Shown here piece after piece: positions 17,231-25,432 of a DNA stretch of 64,000 nt. The stretch is from Bacteroidales bacterium (lineage in GTDB: Bacteria; Bacteroidota; Bacteroidia; Bacteroidales; UBA932). The stretch lies in the NCBI GenBank assembly GCA_021371955.1, contig JAJFVD010000006.1:1-64000 (forward strand), in the 5' to 3' direction. Position numbers and translations under genes: made by a program. The notes under the pieces were generated by a model. It ran no database searches. It was not told where the DNA came from and worked only from the letters and a program-made list of their open reading frames with translations. The stretch's first letter is position 1. Every line of letters begins with the position of its first letter.

Positions 17231-18199
17231 TTAAAAAGATAACAAATTGTTCTTCAGAGCAAATGTTATGACTCCAATCATATTATTTGAGTTGGTTTTT
17301 TTCATCAGGTTTTCACGATGATTTTCAACAGTCCGGCTTGAAATCGAGAGTTTATCTGCAATCATCTTTATTGACAGACCTTCCATGGACAAGCAAAGGA
17401 CCTGATATTCCCTTTTTGAAAAAATTCCGCTTTCAGGTTTGTTAAAATTGTCACGATTTTTTTTGATATCCAATATTATAAAACCTATCAACATTGAAGA
17501 TCCGAATTTTTTTTCATAGACCGTAACATAAAGAGAAACTTCAAATTTATCGCCAACTTTAGGAACAATGAATACATTCTCGGAAAATGAATCCAATAAT
17601 CCGTTTGCGCATCGTACTATTTTATCTTTAATTTTCTTATAGGAAGCCTGATCAAATAAATTTTCAACAGAGAATGATTTTAAATCATCATTTACCAGTG
17701 AAAGACTTTGGAGTAAGGCCGAATTAACATTATAAATTAAATGTTCATCAAATAAAATAATACCATTTGGAGTCAGATTAAATAATGAATTAAACTCCTG
17801 TTTCCTGGTCTCTTTAAGCTTATTGTATTTAGTCAGCCTCTTCTCTATAGTCTTGATTAACTCTTCATTTGCAAATGGTTTTGTAATATAGTCATCTGCC
17901 CCAAGGTCCATTCCAATTCTAAAATCCTTAGGTTCATTACATGCCGTAATAAAAATAAAAGGAACAGCATCAAGTATTGAGCTGTCTTTTAAGAAATTAT
18001 AGACCCGATAACCATTAACTGAGCCCATTTTTACGTCGCAGAGTATTAAATCCGGTTTGTATTCAAATGCTTTCTGAATACCGGATGATCCACTGTTAGC
18101 ATAACAAACATCATAACCATGCATTGAGAGAACAATTTTAAGTGTCTTTCCCAAAACTTTGTCATCATCAATAACCAGTATTTTAGTTTTTAAATCCAT
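17231..18199 (-). CDS. Response regulator with REC, PAS-like and LuxR-type HTH domains
   Basis: 322 residues. The REC domain (about 5-125) shows the acidic pocket (VIDDD), phospho-acceptor Asp in LILCDVKMG, Thr in FIFITA and Lys in YITKPFANEE. The central region (about 130-250) looks like a degenerate PAS sensor (NLTPNGIILFDEHLIYNVNSA). The C-terminus (about 255-320) is a LuxR/GerE HTH with SKREYQVLCLSMEGLSIKMIA and ISSRTVENH. The cognate kinase is not in the window. It is 9 bp downstream of the SMP-30-like gene on the same strand, so the two are probably co-transcribed. Targets are unknown. Confidence 0.88.
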   Translation of the reverse strand: MDLKTKILVIDDDKVLGKTLKIVLSMHGYDVCYANSGSSGIQKAFEYKPDLILCDVKMGSVNGYRVYNFLKDSSILDAVPFIFITACNEPKDFRIGMDLGADDYITKPFANEELIKTIEKRLTKYNKLKETRKQEFNSLFNLTPNGIILFDEHLIYNVNSALLQSLSLVNDDLKSFSVENLFDQASYKKIKDKIVRCANGLLDSFSENVFIVPKVGDKFEVSLYVTVYEKKFGSSMLIGFIILDIKKNRDNFNKPESGIFSKREYQVLCLSMEGLSIKMIADKLSISSRTVENHRENLMKKTNSNNMIGVITFALKNNLLSF

Positions 18200-18207
18200 A
18201 TATTATT

Positions 18208-19077
18208 CTAATTAAGTGAAACTACCTCAAAACAGCCTCTGTCGGCCATGGTTACATAGGCCTTCTTTTCGTCTTTAGAGAGAACAATGTTTGAGCACAG
18301 TTTGCCTTTAAGCAAAATTTCACGAAGGATTACTCCATTTGGAGAGACAATGACAATTGTACCCTTTCCGTGCCTTGTTATGTAAAGGTTCCCCGAAGAA
18401 TCGCAGCGCATCCCGTCCATTCCAAAGTCGGGAAAGGAGATTAATAATTTTTTATTCTCCACTGTTCCGTCTTTCTTAATATCATAGGACCAAACCTTTC
18501 TCTGAATTGATTCGTTTACATAGAGCTTCTTGCCGTTGGGGCTTACTTCAACACCGTTTGTAGTGCCGATATTTCCCTCGAGCAGGGTAATCTTACCTTC
18601 GCGGTTAATCAGCCACAGGTTACCGGTTGAATCCTTCCAGTTTGGATCGCTGGCATAAAGGAATTCTGTTTTGGGAGATATTGCAAGATCATTCGGCTGA
18701 TTCATTGAAGAGTTGTGCGCAAAAACAGATATCTCTTTAGTTGAAGGGTCTATCCTTAGAATATTATGCATTGTATAATCGGCAATATACATGAACCCTT
18801 TTTTATCAAATCGGATTCCGTTTCCAACAGAACCGGAAGGAAGGGTCACATAAACCGATGCTTCTCCATTTGGATTTACGACTCCAATCGTACCTGGTTC
18901 TTTAAAATTTACTGCAAAGAGATTTCCGTTTTTATCAATGGCGGGACCTTCTATACCCTTTGGGAAACTCCATTCAGGAAGCAAATCGGTTACAGAATTT
19001 GCTCTTTCCTGGGAAGCAGCATTACCGCTATACATCAAAAGAACCGGAAACATAAAGAGAAATAAAAACGATTTCAT
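18208..19077 (-). CDS. Secreted SMP-30/gluconolactonase-like beta-propeller protein
   Basis: 289 residues from ATG 19077. The frame is open 18 codons further, but only this start gives a clean signal peptide (MKSFLFLFMFPVLLMYSGNA). The rest is six-bladed propeller-like with SMP-30 signatures: EGPAIDKNGNLFAVN, GNGIRFDKKGFMYIAD, NQPNDLAISP, TNGVEVSPNGKKLYVNES and GMRCDSSGNLYIT. The acidic and Asn residues of these motifs bind a divalent metal in lactonases. The substrate is unknown; periplasmic sugar-lactone hydrolysis is a family-based guess. It is followed by the response regulator. Its promoter diverges from the arsenic operon. Confidence 0.85.
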   Translation of the reverse strand: MKSFLFLFMFPVLLMYSGNAASQERANSVTDLLPEWSFPKGIEGPAIDKNGNLFAVNFKEPGTIGVVNPNGEASVYVTLPSGSVGNGIRFDKKGFMYIADYTMHNILRIDPSTKEISVFAHNSSMNQPNDLAISPKTEFLYASDPNWKDSTGNLWLINREGKITLLEGNIGTTNGVEVSPNGKKLYVNESIQRKVWSYDIKKDGTVENKKLLISFPDFGMDGMRCDSSGNLYITRHGKGTIVIVSPNGVILREILLKGKLCSNIVLSKDEKKAYVTMADRGCFEVVSLN

Positions 19078-19096
19078 AATTACTGTCTTAATTATA

Positions 19097-19170
19097 CAAA
19101 AGTAAAAAATTAAAATTAGTTTGATTGACAAATAAATATTTACATACCTTTGTTTCGTATTTTAACGAAA
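19097..19170. promoter_or_regulatory. Divergent promoters and ArsR operator
   Basis: Leftward TACTTTTG (19104-19097) serves the SMP-30-like gene. Rightward TACCTTTG (19145-19152) with TTG at 19121-19123 (21-bp spacer) serves the arsenic operon. Immediately after the rightward -7, at the expected start point, lies TTTCGT-N6-ACGAAA (19153-19170), a perfect 6-bp inverted repeat. Its position suits binding by ArsR to block transcription until arsenite is present. Confidence 0.6.
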
Positions 19171-19177
19171 TGAAATA

Positions 19178-19486
19178 ATGGCTATCAAAAAAAATCAATA
19201 CACCCCCTATCAGGAAAAAATTGCCAGTTATGGAAAGGCACTCTCCCATCCGGCACGGGTATTCATTATGGATTACCTCGCAAATAATACGGATAGGTGT
19301 TGCTATAGCGGTGATATGGCAGAAAACCTTCCAATTGCCCGCTCGACACTTTCGGAGCATCTTAAAGAGTTAAAAAAAGCAGGACTGATACAGGGCGAAA
19401 TAAATCCCCCATACATAAAATATTGTGTTAACCGTGAAAACTGGGCAGAAGCCCGAATTATGTTTGCAGAATTTTTCAACAGATAA
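19178..19486 (+). CDS. arsR: ArsR-family metalloregulator
   Basis: 102 residues, a winged-helix SmtB/ArsR repressor. HTH helices are seen in LSHPARVFIMDYLA and LPIARSTLSEHLKELKKAGLI. A vicinal Cys pair (DRCCYSGD, about 39-46) is present near the start of the HTH. This differs from the ELCVC helix motif of E. coli ArsR but gives plausible arsenite ligands. As first gene of an eight-gene arsenic operon, with a perfect inverted repeat at its promoter, it is the probable autoregulator of the whole cluster. Confidence 0.88.
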   Translation: MAIKKNQYTPYQEKIASYGKALSHPARVFIMDYLANNTDRCCYSGDMAENLPIARSTLSEHLKELKKAGLIQGEINPPYIKYCVNRENWAEARIMFAEFFNR

Positions 19487-19491
19487 AATAT

Positions 19492-19728
19492 ATGGAAATT
19501 AAAATTTTAGGAACAGGCTGCCCCAAATGCAAGGCACTTGAAAAACTTACCCGTGAAGTAGTGGAGAAAAACGGCTTTGATGCCAGTATCTCCAAAGTAG
19601 AAGACATAATGGACATTATGAAATATAACGTAATGTCTACACCTGCCCTGGTTGTGAATGAGAAGGTGGAAATTAAAGGCAGGATTCCATCGGCCGAAGA
19701 AATTAAACAAGTATTAAGTAAATATTAA
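19492..19728 (+). CDS. Small thioredoxin-like protein of the ars operon
   Basis: 78 residues, matching the TM0996/MTH895 small redox family. It opens MEIKILGTGCPKCKALEKL, with the active-site motif CPKC, and the cis-Pro loop is STPALVVNEKV. It is cytoplasmic and lies 5 bp after arsR. It could deliver electrons to the LMW-phosphatase-type ArsC or to the ArsF/ArsG-type system. Small thioredoxins in arsEFG-like operons have been linked to nitroarsenical reduction, but assigning the name ArsE would go beyond what is seen. Confidence 0.82.
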   Translation: MEIKILGTGCPKCKALEKLTREVVEKNGFDASISKVEDIMDIMKYNVMSTPALVVNEKVEIKGRIPSAEEIKQVLSKY

Positions 19729-19745
19729 ACAAACAATTCAAAACT

Positions 19746-20150
19746 ATGAAACGTTCCTTTCTCTTAAGTTTTGCCATCCTTATGGTAATGTTCTCATTAA
19801 ACTCTAATGCCCAGTCCAATAAAGCTTCAAATGTTGCTGCACCCGTAAAAGTAGAGGCATATTATTTCCACCTTACATCCCGCTGTGAAACCTGCAAGGC
19901 AGTTGAAGCAGAAGCAAAAAAAGACCTGCAGTCTCTTTATGGCGACAAAGTAAGTTTTAAAGCAATAAATCTTGACGATGCTTCGAGCAAAAATCTGGCA
20001 GAAAAGCTTCAGGTTTCCGGTCAGGCTCTGTTGGTTGTAAAAGGGAGTAAGATATTAAATCTTACCAACGACGGGTTTATGTATGCGCGAAAAGAGCCTG
20101 CAAAATTCAAGGCAGTTATTAAAGAGAAAGTAGATCCTCTGGTAAAATAA
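19746..20150 (+). CDS. ArsF-family secreted thioredoxin-like protein
   Basis: 134 residues with a signal peptide (MKRSFLLSFAILMVMFSLNSNA). The mature part has a thioredoxin-like fold core with RCETCKAVEAEAKKDL, a CxxC pair at about residues 45-48. This matches the family annotated as a subunit of nitrophenyl-arsenical nitroreductase (ArsF). Being periplasmic, it may receive electrons from the DsbD-like membrane protein encoded 6 bp downstream. The enzymatic role is known only from homologues in other bacteria. Here it rests on sequence resemblance and operon position. Confidence 0.7.
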   Translation: MKRSFLLSFAILMVMFSLNSNAQSNKASNVAAPVKVEAYYFHLTSRCETCKAVEAEAKKDLQSLYGDKVSFKAINLDDASSKNLAEKLQVSGQALLVVKGSKILNLTNDGFMYARKEPAKFKAVIKEKVDPLVK

Positions 20151-20156
20151 TTACAA

Positions 20157-20852
20157 ATGGATTTTTTAACCGGGTTACTTGAAAACAGCACCATGCCCTG
20201 GATTTCGGCATTGGTGCTGGGTTTCATGACTTCTATCAGCCCATGTCCTCTGGCTACAAATATTACTGCTATTGGGTTTATAAGCAAGGATATCGACAAC
20301 AGAAACCGTGTTTTTATAAACGGTCTCCTATACACTTTGGGACGAGCAATTACTTATACTGCTATAGCACTTGTGCTCTACTTAGGTGCAGATCAGTTTA
20401 AGTTTTCCGGGTTTTTCCAGCAATACGGGGAGAAAATTCTGGGCCCCCTACTCATTATTATTGGTCTCTTCATGCTTGATGTAATAAAACTTAAGTTCCC
20501 GGGGATGAGCGGTTTGTCTTCAAAAATGGAAAACAAATCGAGATGGAGCTACTTTGATGCAATCCTTCTCGGTATGCTGTTTGCCCTCGCTTTCTGTCCA
20601 TACAGCGGTGTCCTCTATTTTGGGATGCTTGTTCCCATGACAATAAGCAGTGCATCCGGTTTGTATCTTCCGGTTTTATTTGCAATTGCCACCGGAATTC
20701 CTGTAATAATTGTATCATGGATACTTGCATACACTCTTTCGGGCATTGGCGGATTTTATAATAAAATCAAGTCTTTTGAAATATGGTTCAGGAGGGTTAT
20801 TGCCATCCTGTTTATCATAGTGGGGATATACTATATTTTTCGCGTGTTTTAG
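20157..20852 (+). CDS. ArsG-type / DsbD-CcdA-like membrane protein
   Basis: 231 residues with six predicted membrane segments. Signatures include ISPCPLATNITAIG near the N-terminus and AFCPYSGVLYFGML in the middle. These are paired Cys-Pro motifs characteristic of DsbD/CcdA thiol-disulfide carriers. In arsenic operons this family is annotated as an aromatic arsenical efflux permease (ArsG). The two Cys are compatible with electron transfer across the membrane to the secreted ArsF-like protein, so permease versus electron carrier is open. It sits between arsF-like and arsP-like genes. Confidence 0.75.
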   Translation: MDFLTGLLENSTMPWISALVLGFMTSISPCPLATNITAIGFISKDIDNRNRVFINGLLYTLGRAITYTAIALVLYLGADQFKFSGFFQQYGEKILGPLLIIIGLFMLDVIKLKFPGMSGLSSKMENKSRWSYFDAILLGMLFALAFCPYSGVLYFGMLVPMTISSASGLYLPVLFAIATGIPVIIVSWILAYTLSGIGGFYNKIKSFEIWFRRVIAILFIIVGIYYIFRVF

Positions 20853-20888
20853 TGCACATAATAAAATATCACATTATAAATTTTTCTC

Positions 20889-21905
20889 ATGAATTGGAAG
20901 AAGATTTTTCAAATAGTATTAGGAATAGCAATTTGGTACACTATTTATCACAACCTGCAGTTTTTAGCAGACTTTATAATTGACAATCTGTTCGGGATGC
21001 AAAAAGGATTGCATTTAACCGAGACACTGAGATTTTTCATTTTTGAAGTTCCTAAAGTATTGATGCTATTAATACTGATAGTGTTTTTCGTAGGAATTAT
21101 ACGTACATATTTTACTCCCGAAAAGACCAGAAAAATATTGGAAGGCAAATCTCTCTTTACCGGTAATGTAATGGCTGCTTTATTGGGCATAGTTACCCCA
21201 TTTTGCTCTTGCTCGGCAATTCCGTTGTTTCTTGGTTTTGTTCAGGCCGGAGTGCCGCTCGGCGTAACTTTCTCTTTTTTGATTTCTGCTCCAATGATAA
21301 ATGAAGTGGCAGTTATATTGCTCTTTGGCTTGTTCGGATGGAAAGTGGCTCTAATCTATGTTTTAACAGGATTAGTGATTGCGATAATTTCGGGCTTTGT
21401 CATTGGTAAACTGAAACTTGAAAAGTATGTAGAAGACTGGGTCTATAAGCTTAGTGGAGAAAATGGAGAAAACACCGAAGAGAAGATAACCTTCGAAGAT
21501 CGTATAAAACTGGGATTCACTGCTGTTAAAGAAATTGTAGGTAAGGTGTGGATATATGTGGTTATTGGTATAGCAGTTGGTGCTGCGGCTCATGGATATG
21601 TTCCGGAAAGCTTCATGACCAATCTTATGGGGAAATCCACATGGTATTCTGTTCCTCTATCTGTATTGATTGGAGTTCCTCTTTATTCCAATGCAGCCGG
21701 AATTATCCCTATTGTGAGTGTCTTTATTGAAAAGGGAGTCCCGCTCGGAACTGCCCTTGCATTTATGATGGCGGTAATCGGGCTCTCTTTGCCGGAGATG
21801 ATAATTCTCAAGAAAGTATTAAAACTCCCGTTGATATTTACCTTTATTGGTATTGTTGCCATCGGGATAATGATAGTAGGCTTTTTATTTAATTCTATAA
21901 TGTAA
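20889..21905 (+). CDS. arsP: ArsP-type permease (predicted trivalent organoarsenical efflux)
   Basis: 338 residues with about eight to ten membrane segments, of the PF03773 permease family. The key signature is TPFCSCSAIPLFLGFVQAGVP (about 98-118), in which the CSC cysteines match those that bind trivalent organoarsenicals in ArsP. A second GVPLYSNAAGIIPI segment follows in the C-terminal half. The central loop (about 185-205, ENGENTEEK) is charged and cytoplasmic. The context supports arsenical efflux, although related permeases move other metals. Confidence 0.82.
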   Translation: MNWKKIFQIVLGIAIWYTIYHNLQFLADFIIDNLFGMQKGLHLTETLRFFIFEVPKVLMLLILIVFFVGIIRTYFTPEKTRKILEGKSLFTGNVMAALLGIVTPFCSCSAIPLFLGFVQAGVPLGVTFSFLISAPMINEVAVILLFGLFGWKVALIYVLTGLVIAIISGFVIGKLKLEKYVEDWVYKLSGENGENTEEKITFEDRIKLGFTAVKEIVGKVWIYVVIGIAVGAAAHGYVPESFMTNLMGKSTWYSVPLSVLIGVPLYSNAAGIIPIVSVFIEKGVPLGTALAFMMAVIGLSLPEMIILKKVLKLPLIFTFIGIVAIGIMIVGFLFNSIM

Positions 21906-21921
21906 CAACGGATAATTTAAA

Positions 21922-22347
21922 ATGAAAGTTTTAATCCTATGCACTGGGAATAGTTGCAGAAGCCAAATGGCACACGGCTTTATGCAATCATTTGACAAAA
22001 ATATTACTGTTTGTTCCGCCGGGACACATCCTGCATCCCGGGTAAACCAGACAGCAATAAAAGTGATGAAAGAAGCGGGCATAGATATAAGCGGCCATAC
22101 TCCAAAAATGGTTGATGAATACTTAAAAGAAGAGTGGGATTATGTTATTACAGTTTGCGACGACGCCAATGAGACTTGCCCTGCTTTTTATGGAAAAGTA
22201 AAACATCGTCTGCATATTGGATTTGAAGATCCTTCTCATAAAACGGGAACTCCGGAATATATATTGAGCGAATTCCACCGAATAAGGGACGAAATAAAAG
22301 ATCGGTTCTATAAATTTTATACACAACATATCCTATCACAGGTATGA
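21922..22347 (+). CDS. arsC: Arsenate reductase, LMW-phosphatase type
   Basis: 141 residues. The P-loop is VLILCTGNSCRSQMAHGFM (residues 3-21), with the nucleophilic Cys7 and the C-x5-R-S motif. Asp in EDPSHKTG corresponds to the DP general acid loop. The enzyme reduces arsenate to arsenite with a thioredoxin-type donor; the operon's own small CPKC protein is a candidate partner. Its stop overlaps the arsM start (ATGA), indicating translational coupling. Confidence 0.92.
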   Translation: MKVLILCTGNSCRSQMAHGFMQSFDKNITVCSAGTHPASRVNQTAIKVMKEAGIDISGHTPKMVDEYLKEEWDYVITVCDDANETCPAFYGKVKHRLHIGFEDPSHKTGTPEYILSEFHRIRDEIKDRFYKFYTQHILSQV

Positions 22348-23150
22348 AAGCAAAAGATTTAAAACTTATAGTACAGGAAAAATACGGGCAAATTGCGCAG
22401 AAAAGTCCGGTTCAGGGAAAACCATCTTGTTGCGGCACTTCCGGATGTTGTGGCGAATTGGAATTTAGTATGATTGGCGACGATTATTCTAAACTTGAAG
22501 GCTATAATCCCGATGCTGACCTTGGATTGGGATGTGGCATTCCCACAAATTTTGCTGCAATTCGAACAGGAGACTGTATACTTGATTTGGGAAGCGGTGC
22601 CGGTAATGATTGCTTTGTTGCCCGGGCCATTGTTGGGGAAACAGGAAATGTTACCGGGCTTGATTTTACAGAAGCAATGGTTGCCAAAGCAACGGAGAAC
22701 AATAAAAAACTCGGCTTTACGAATGTGAAGTTTGTACAGGGTGATATTGAAGAAATGCCGTTGCAGGACAATCAGTTTGATGTAGTGGTTTCAAATTGCG
22801 TATTAAACCTGGTACCCGATAAAATGAAGGCATTTGCGAATATAATGAGGGTTTTGAAAACTGGTGGCCACTTTTGTGTTTCAGATGTAGTGATTAAAGG
22901 TGAGCTTCCCGAAAATCTTCGAAAGGATGCTGAAATGTATGTGGGATGCGTATCTGGAGCCATAGGTATGGAACAATACCTTGCAATTATTGAAGAACAA
23001 GGCTTCAAAAACATTACTGTCCACAAGCAAAACGTGATAGAAATTCCTGAGGAGGTACTTGAGAAATATCTGTCCCAACAGGAAATTGAATTATTTAAAA
23101 CCGGTACGACAGGTATATTCAGTATAACTGTTTCCGGAACCAAATTCTAA
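22344..23150 (+). CDS. arsM: Arsenite S-adenosylmethionine methyltransferase
   Basis: 268 residues. The SAM-binding motif is LDLGSGAGNDCFVA (about 75-88). The arsenite-binding cysteines expected for ArsM are present: one in LGLGCGIP (about 58), one in VGCVSGA (about 198), plus an N-terminal CCGTSGCC cluster (about 29-36). The enzyme methylates As(III) to mono- and dimethyl species, which the ArsP-like permease could export. It overlaps arsC by 4 bp. Confidence 0.93.
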   Translation: MKAKDLKLIVQEKYGQIAQKSPVQGKPSCCGTSGCCGELEFSMIGDDYSKLEGYNPDADLGLGCGIPTNFAAIRTGDCILDLGSGAGNDCFVARAIVGETGNVTGLDFTEAMVAKATENNKKLGFTNVKFVQGDIEEMPLQDNQFDVVVSNCVLNLVPDKMKAFANIMRVLKTGGHFCVSDVVIKGELPENLRKDAEMYVGCVSGAIGMEQYLAIIEEQGFKNITVHKQNVIEIPEEVLEKYLSQQEIELFKTGTTGIFSITVSGTKF

Positions 23151-23184
23151 AGAGCCTATAATTATACCATAAAACTTACCTATT

Positions 23185-24231
23185 ATGCCAGCAAATAAAA
23201 GATTAAAATTCTTAGACAGATACCTGACATTATGGATTTTCCTTGCAATGTTTGCAGGAGTGCTTATGGGGTGGGCAAGCCCGGAAATTGCCGGTTTCTG
23301 GAGCAGCCTTTCCAGCGGAACAACTAACATACCTATCGCCATTGGGCTGATAGTCATGATGTATCCACCTCTTGCTAAAGTAAAATACGAAGAGTTGGGC
23401 GATGTTTTTAAAAACACAAAGATTCTTGGATTATCACTTGTTCAGAACTGGGTTTTCGGACCAATATTGATGTTTTTCCTTGCTATAATCTTTTTGCAGT
23501 TCAACATCGACTATATGTACGGAGTTATCCTTATAGGGCTTGCAAGATGTATTGCGATGGTGATAGTTTGGAACGATCTTGCAAAGGGCGACACTCAGTA
23601 TGCAGCCGGACTTGTTGCCTTCAATTCTCTTTTTCAAGTCTTGCTCTTCTCGGTGTATGCCTATGTATTCATTGCTATACTGCCAGGCTGGTTCGGACTG
23701 CCGGTTAATGACTCTGTCGCTCAGATAACTATTGGCACAATTGCAAAAAGTGTTTTCATTTACCTTGGAATCCCAATGATAGCCGGGTTCCTGACAAGAT
23801 TCACCTTAATACGCGTAAAAAGCAAAGAGTGGTATGAAAAGAAATTTGTACCTAAAATCAGCCCGTTAACACTCATTGCATTGTTATTCACTATTGTTGT
23901 AATGTTTTCCCTTAAAGGAGAATATATTGTCAAAATTCCGGCGGATGTGATAAGAATTGCAATCCCGCTTGTTATTTACTTTGTAATAATGTTTGTTGTC
24001 TCTTTCTTTATGAGTAAAAAAGCAGGAGCTACATACGAACAGGCAACTACATTGTCTTTTACAGCGGCCAGCAATAACTTTGAACTTGCCATTGCTGTTG
24101 CAATTGCAATCTTTGGAATCAATTCGGGTGAAGCATTTGCTGCGGTAATTGGTCCTCTGGTTGAGGTTCCTGTAATGATTGGACTGGTAAATGTCGCATT
24201 TTGGTTTAAAAAGAAATATTTTACGGTTTAA
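23185..24231 (+). CDS. acr3: ACR3-family arsenite efflux transporter
   Basis: 348 residues with ten predicted membrane helices, starting [19 protein letters not shown]. The conserved ACR3 Cys lies in [18 protein letters not shown] (about 110-127), and the discontinuous helix in [20 protein letters not shown]. It exports arsenite using the proton motive force. It ends the operon. Its stop lies in TTTAAA, a palindrome that also supplies the stop of the opposing SpoIIE gene. Confidence 0.95.
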   Translation: MPANKRLKFLDRYLTLWIFLAMFAGVLMGWASPEIAGFWSSLSSGTTNIPIAIGLIVMMYPPLAKVKYEELGDVFKNTKILGLSLVQNWVFGPILMFFLAIIFLQFNIDYMYGVILIGLARCIAMVIVWNDLAKGDTQYAAGLVAFNSLFQVLLFSVYAYVFIAILPGWFGLPVNDSVAQITIGTIAKSVFIYLGIPMIAGFLTRFTLIRVKSKEWYEKKFVPKISPLTLIALLFTIVVMFSLKGEYIVKIPADVIRIAIPLVIYFVIMFVVSFFMSKKAGATYEQATTLSFTAASNNFELAIAVAIAIFGINSGEAFAAVIGPLVEVPVMIGLVNVAFWFKKKYFTV

Positions 24232-25427
24232 ATATACCGGATCCGCACTTTTTTAAGAAATACCCCTTCGAGCAGCACCTTAAGACGGCGAATCAGATTC
24301 CTGCGAATCTCCATCTCCACGGGAAGAGAAGGGTCGTAATGCGCCTCGTTTATCTTTGTCCCCATTAAGATGTCTATAATATCGTTTTCAATTATCAGCT
24401 TTAAAATATCTGCGGCAGGCGACTCTTCTGGTTTATCTCCCTCCTTGTAATTTTGTATGAGGTCGGCAAGGTGGCCAAGAGTGAGGATTCCTTCTGTTAC
24501 AAATTCGGCACCTTCCATTTTTGCTGTCGAAGGAAGGTTGGCTTTTACCTGCTGGCGTCCGTCGCCACTCACTTTACGGTTTAGTTCGCGGGCAAGCACC
24601 TGAGCCGTAGTACCTCCGCAAACAACTCTTTTTCCGGGATATTTATCGAATATGGACGCCATTTCGGGATCGTTAGCCGGGTCAAACGGCGGTCCTGTAC
24701 AAATCAGCAGTTTTCTGGGAGCCCTCAGATAAACGACTCCGCAGGTTATATCGTCCCTCGCTTCAAACAAATCGTTGTGAAGAGCCTTTTGCATTACAAT
24801 TTTAGAGAGGTCACGCGCAGATACGTCGGGATGTTTGGTTACAAAATCGCTGACAAACTCGACCAGCCTTGTCCTCTCCCACCCGGCCGGCAGCGCTCTT
24901 GTTCCAAGTCCGCTTTGAGTTACTCCATCGCTTACAAAAATGAGCCTGTCGCCAAGAAAAAGCATCAGGTGCGACTCGAGTAAAATTCTCTCTCCCTGAC
25001 GTGTAGTAATTTTTACAACTTTTTTCCTAGGTTCAATATGTATGTTTTCACGTAAAAGAATGAAGTCCGGGTTTTCAAATTCCACAATATGAGTCTCTCC
25101 AGATTTGTCAATTTCTGCAATAGTGCATGTTGCGTAGCTGATTTTCTCCCCGGCATCTTCCGGAAGAGTATTCATTATGCTTTTCAAGGAATCTGAAAGT
25201 GGTTTTTCGTGGATGAGATAATTTACCGCCATCGAAGCGGTGAGGGTACTAAGCACATTTGCCCTTATACCGCTGCCCAGACCATCCGAAAGAACAGAAA
25301 CAAAACGCTCTCCCCCTCTGAGACTTCTCGAAAGGAAGGTATCTCCCCCAACAATCTGCCCTTTTTTAAATTGCTGACTATGGGCTATCTCAATGAAAAA
25401 ATCGTCGTTTTTATCGTTAAAAAACAT
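24228..25427 (-). CDS. SpoIIE-type PP2C phosphatase of hydrogen-sensing operon
   Basis: 399 residues. The phosphatase domain spans about residues 25-235 with metal-binding motifs [25 protein letters not shown] and [12 protein letters not shown]. The C-terminal part (about 240-399) is not recognised; it contains [21 protein letters not shown] and may be regulatory. Homologous phosphatases sit beside sensory [FeFe] hydrogenases in other anaerobes and are thought to relay the signal by dephosphorylating a partner. The target (for example an anti-sigma antagonist) is not in the window. It lies 5 bp downstream of the PAS-hydrogenase gene. Confidence 0.85.
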   Translation of the reverse strand: MFFNDKNDDFFIEIAHSQQFKKGQIVGGDTFLSRSLRGGERFVSVLSDGLGSGIRANVLSTLTASMAVNYLIHEKPLSDSLKSIMNTLPEDAGEKISYATCTIAEIDKSGETHIVEFENPDFILLRENIHIEPRKKVVKITTRQGERILLESHLMLFLGDRLIFVSDGVTQSGLGTRALPAGWERTRLVEFVSDFVTKHPDVSARDLSKIVMQKALHNDLFEARDDITCGVVYLRAPRKLLICTGPPFDPANDPEMASIFDKYPGKRVVCGGTTAQVLARELNRKVSGDGRQQVKANLPSTAKMEGAEFVTEGILTLGHLADLIQNYKEGDKPEESPAADILKLIIENDIIDILMGTKINEAHYDPSLPVEMEIRRNLIRRLKVLLEGVFLKKVRIRYI

Positions 25428-25432
25428 AGCAG

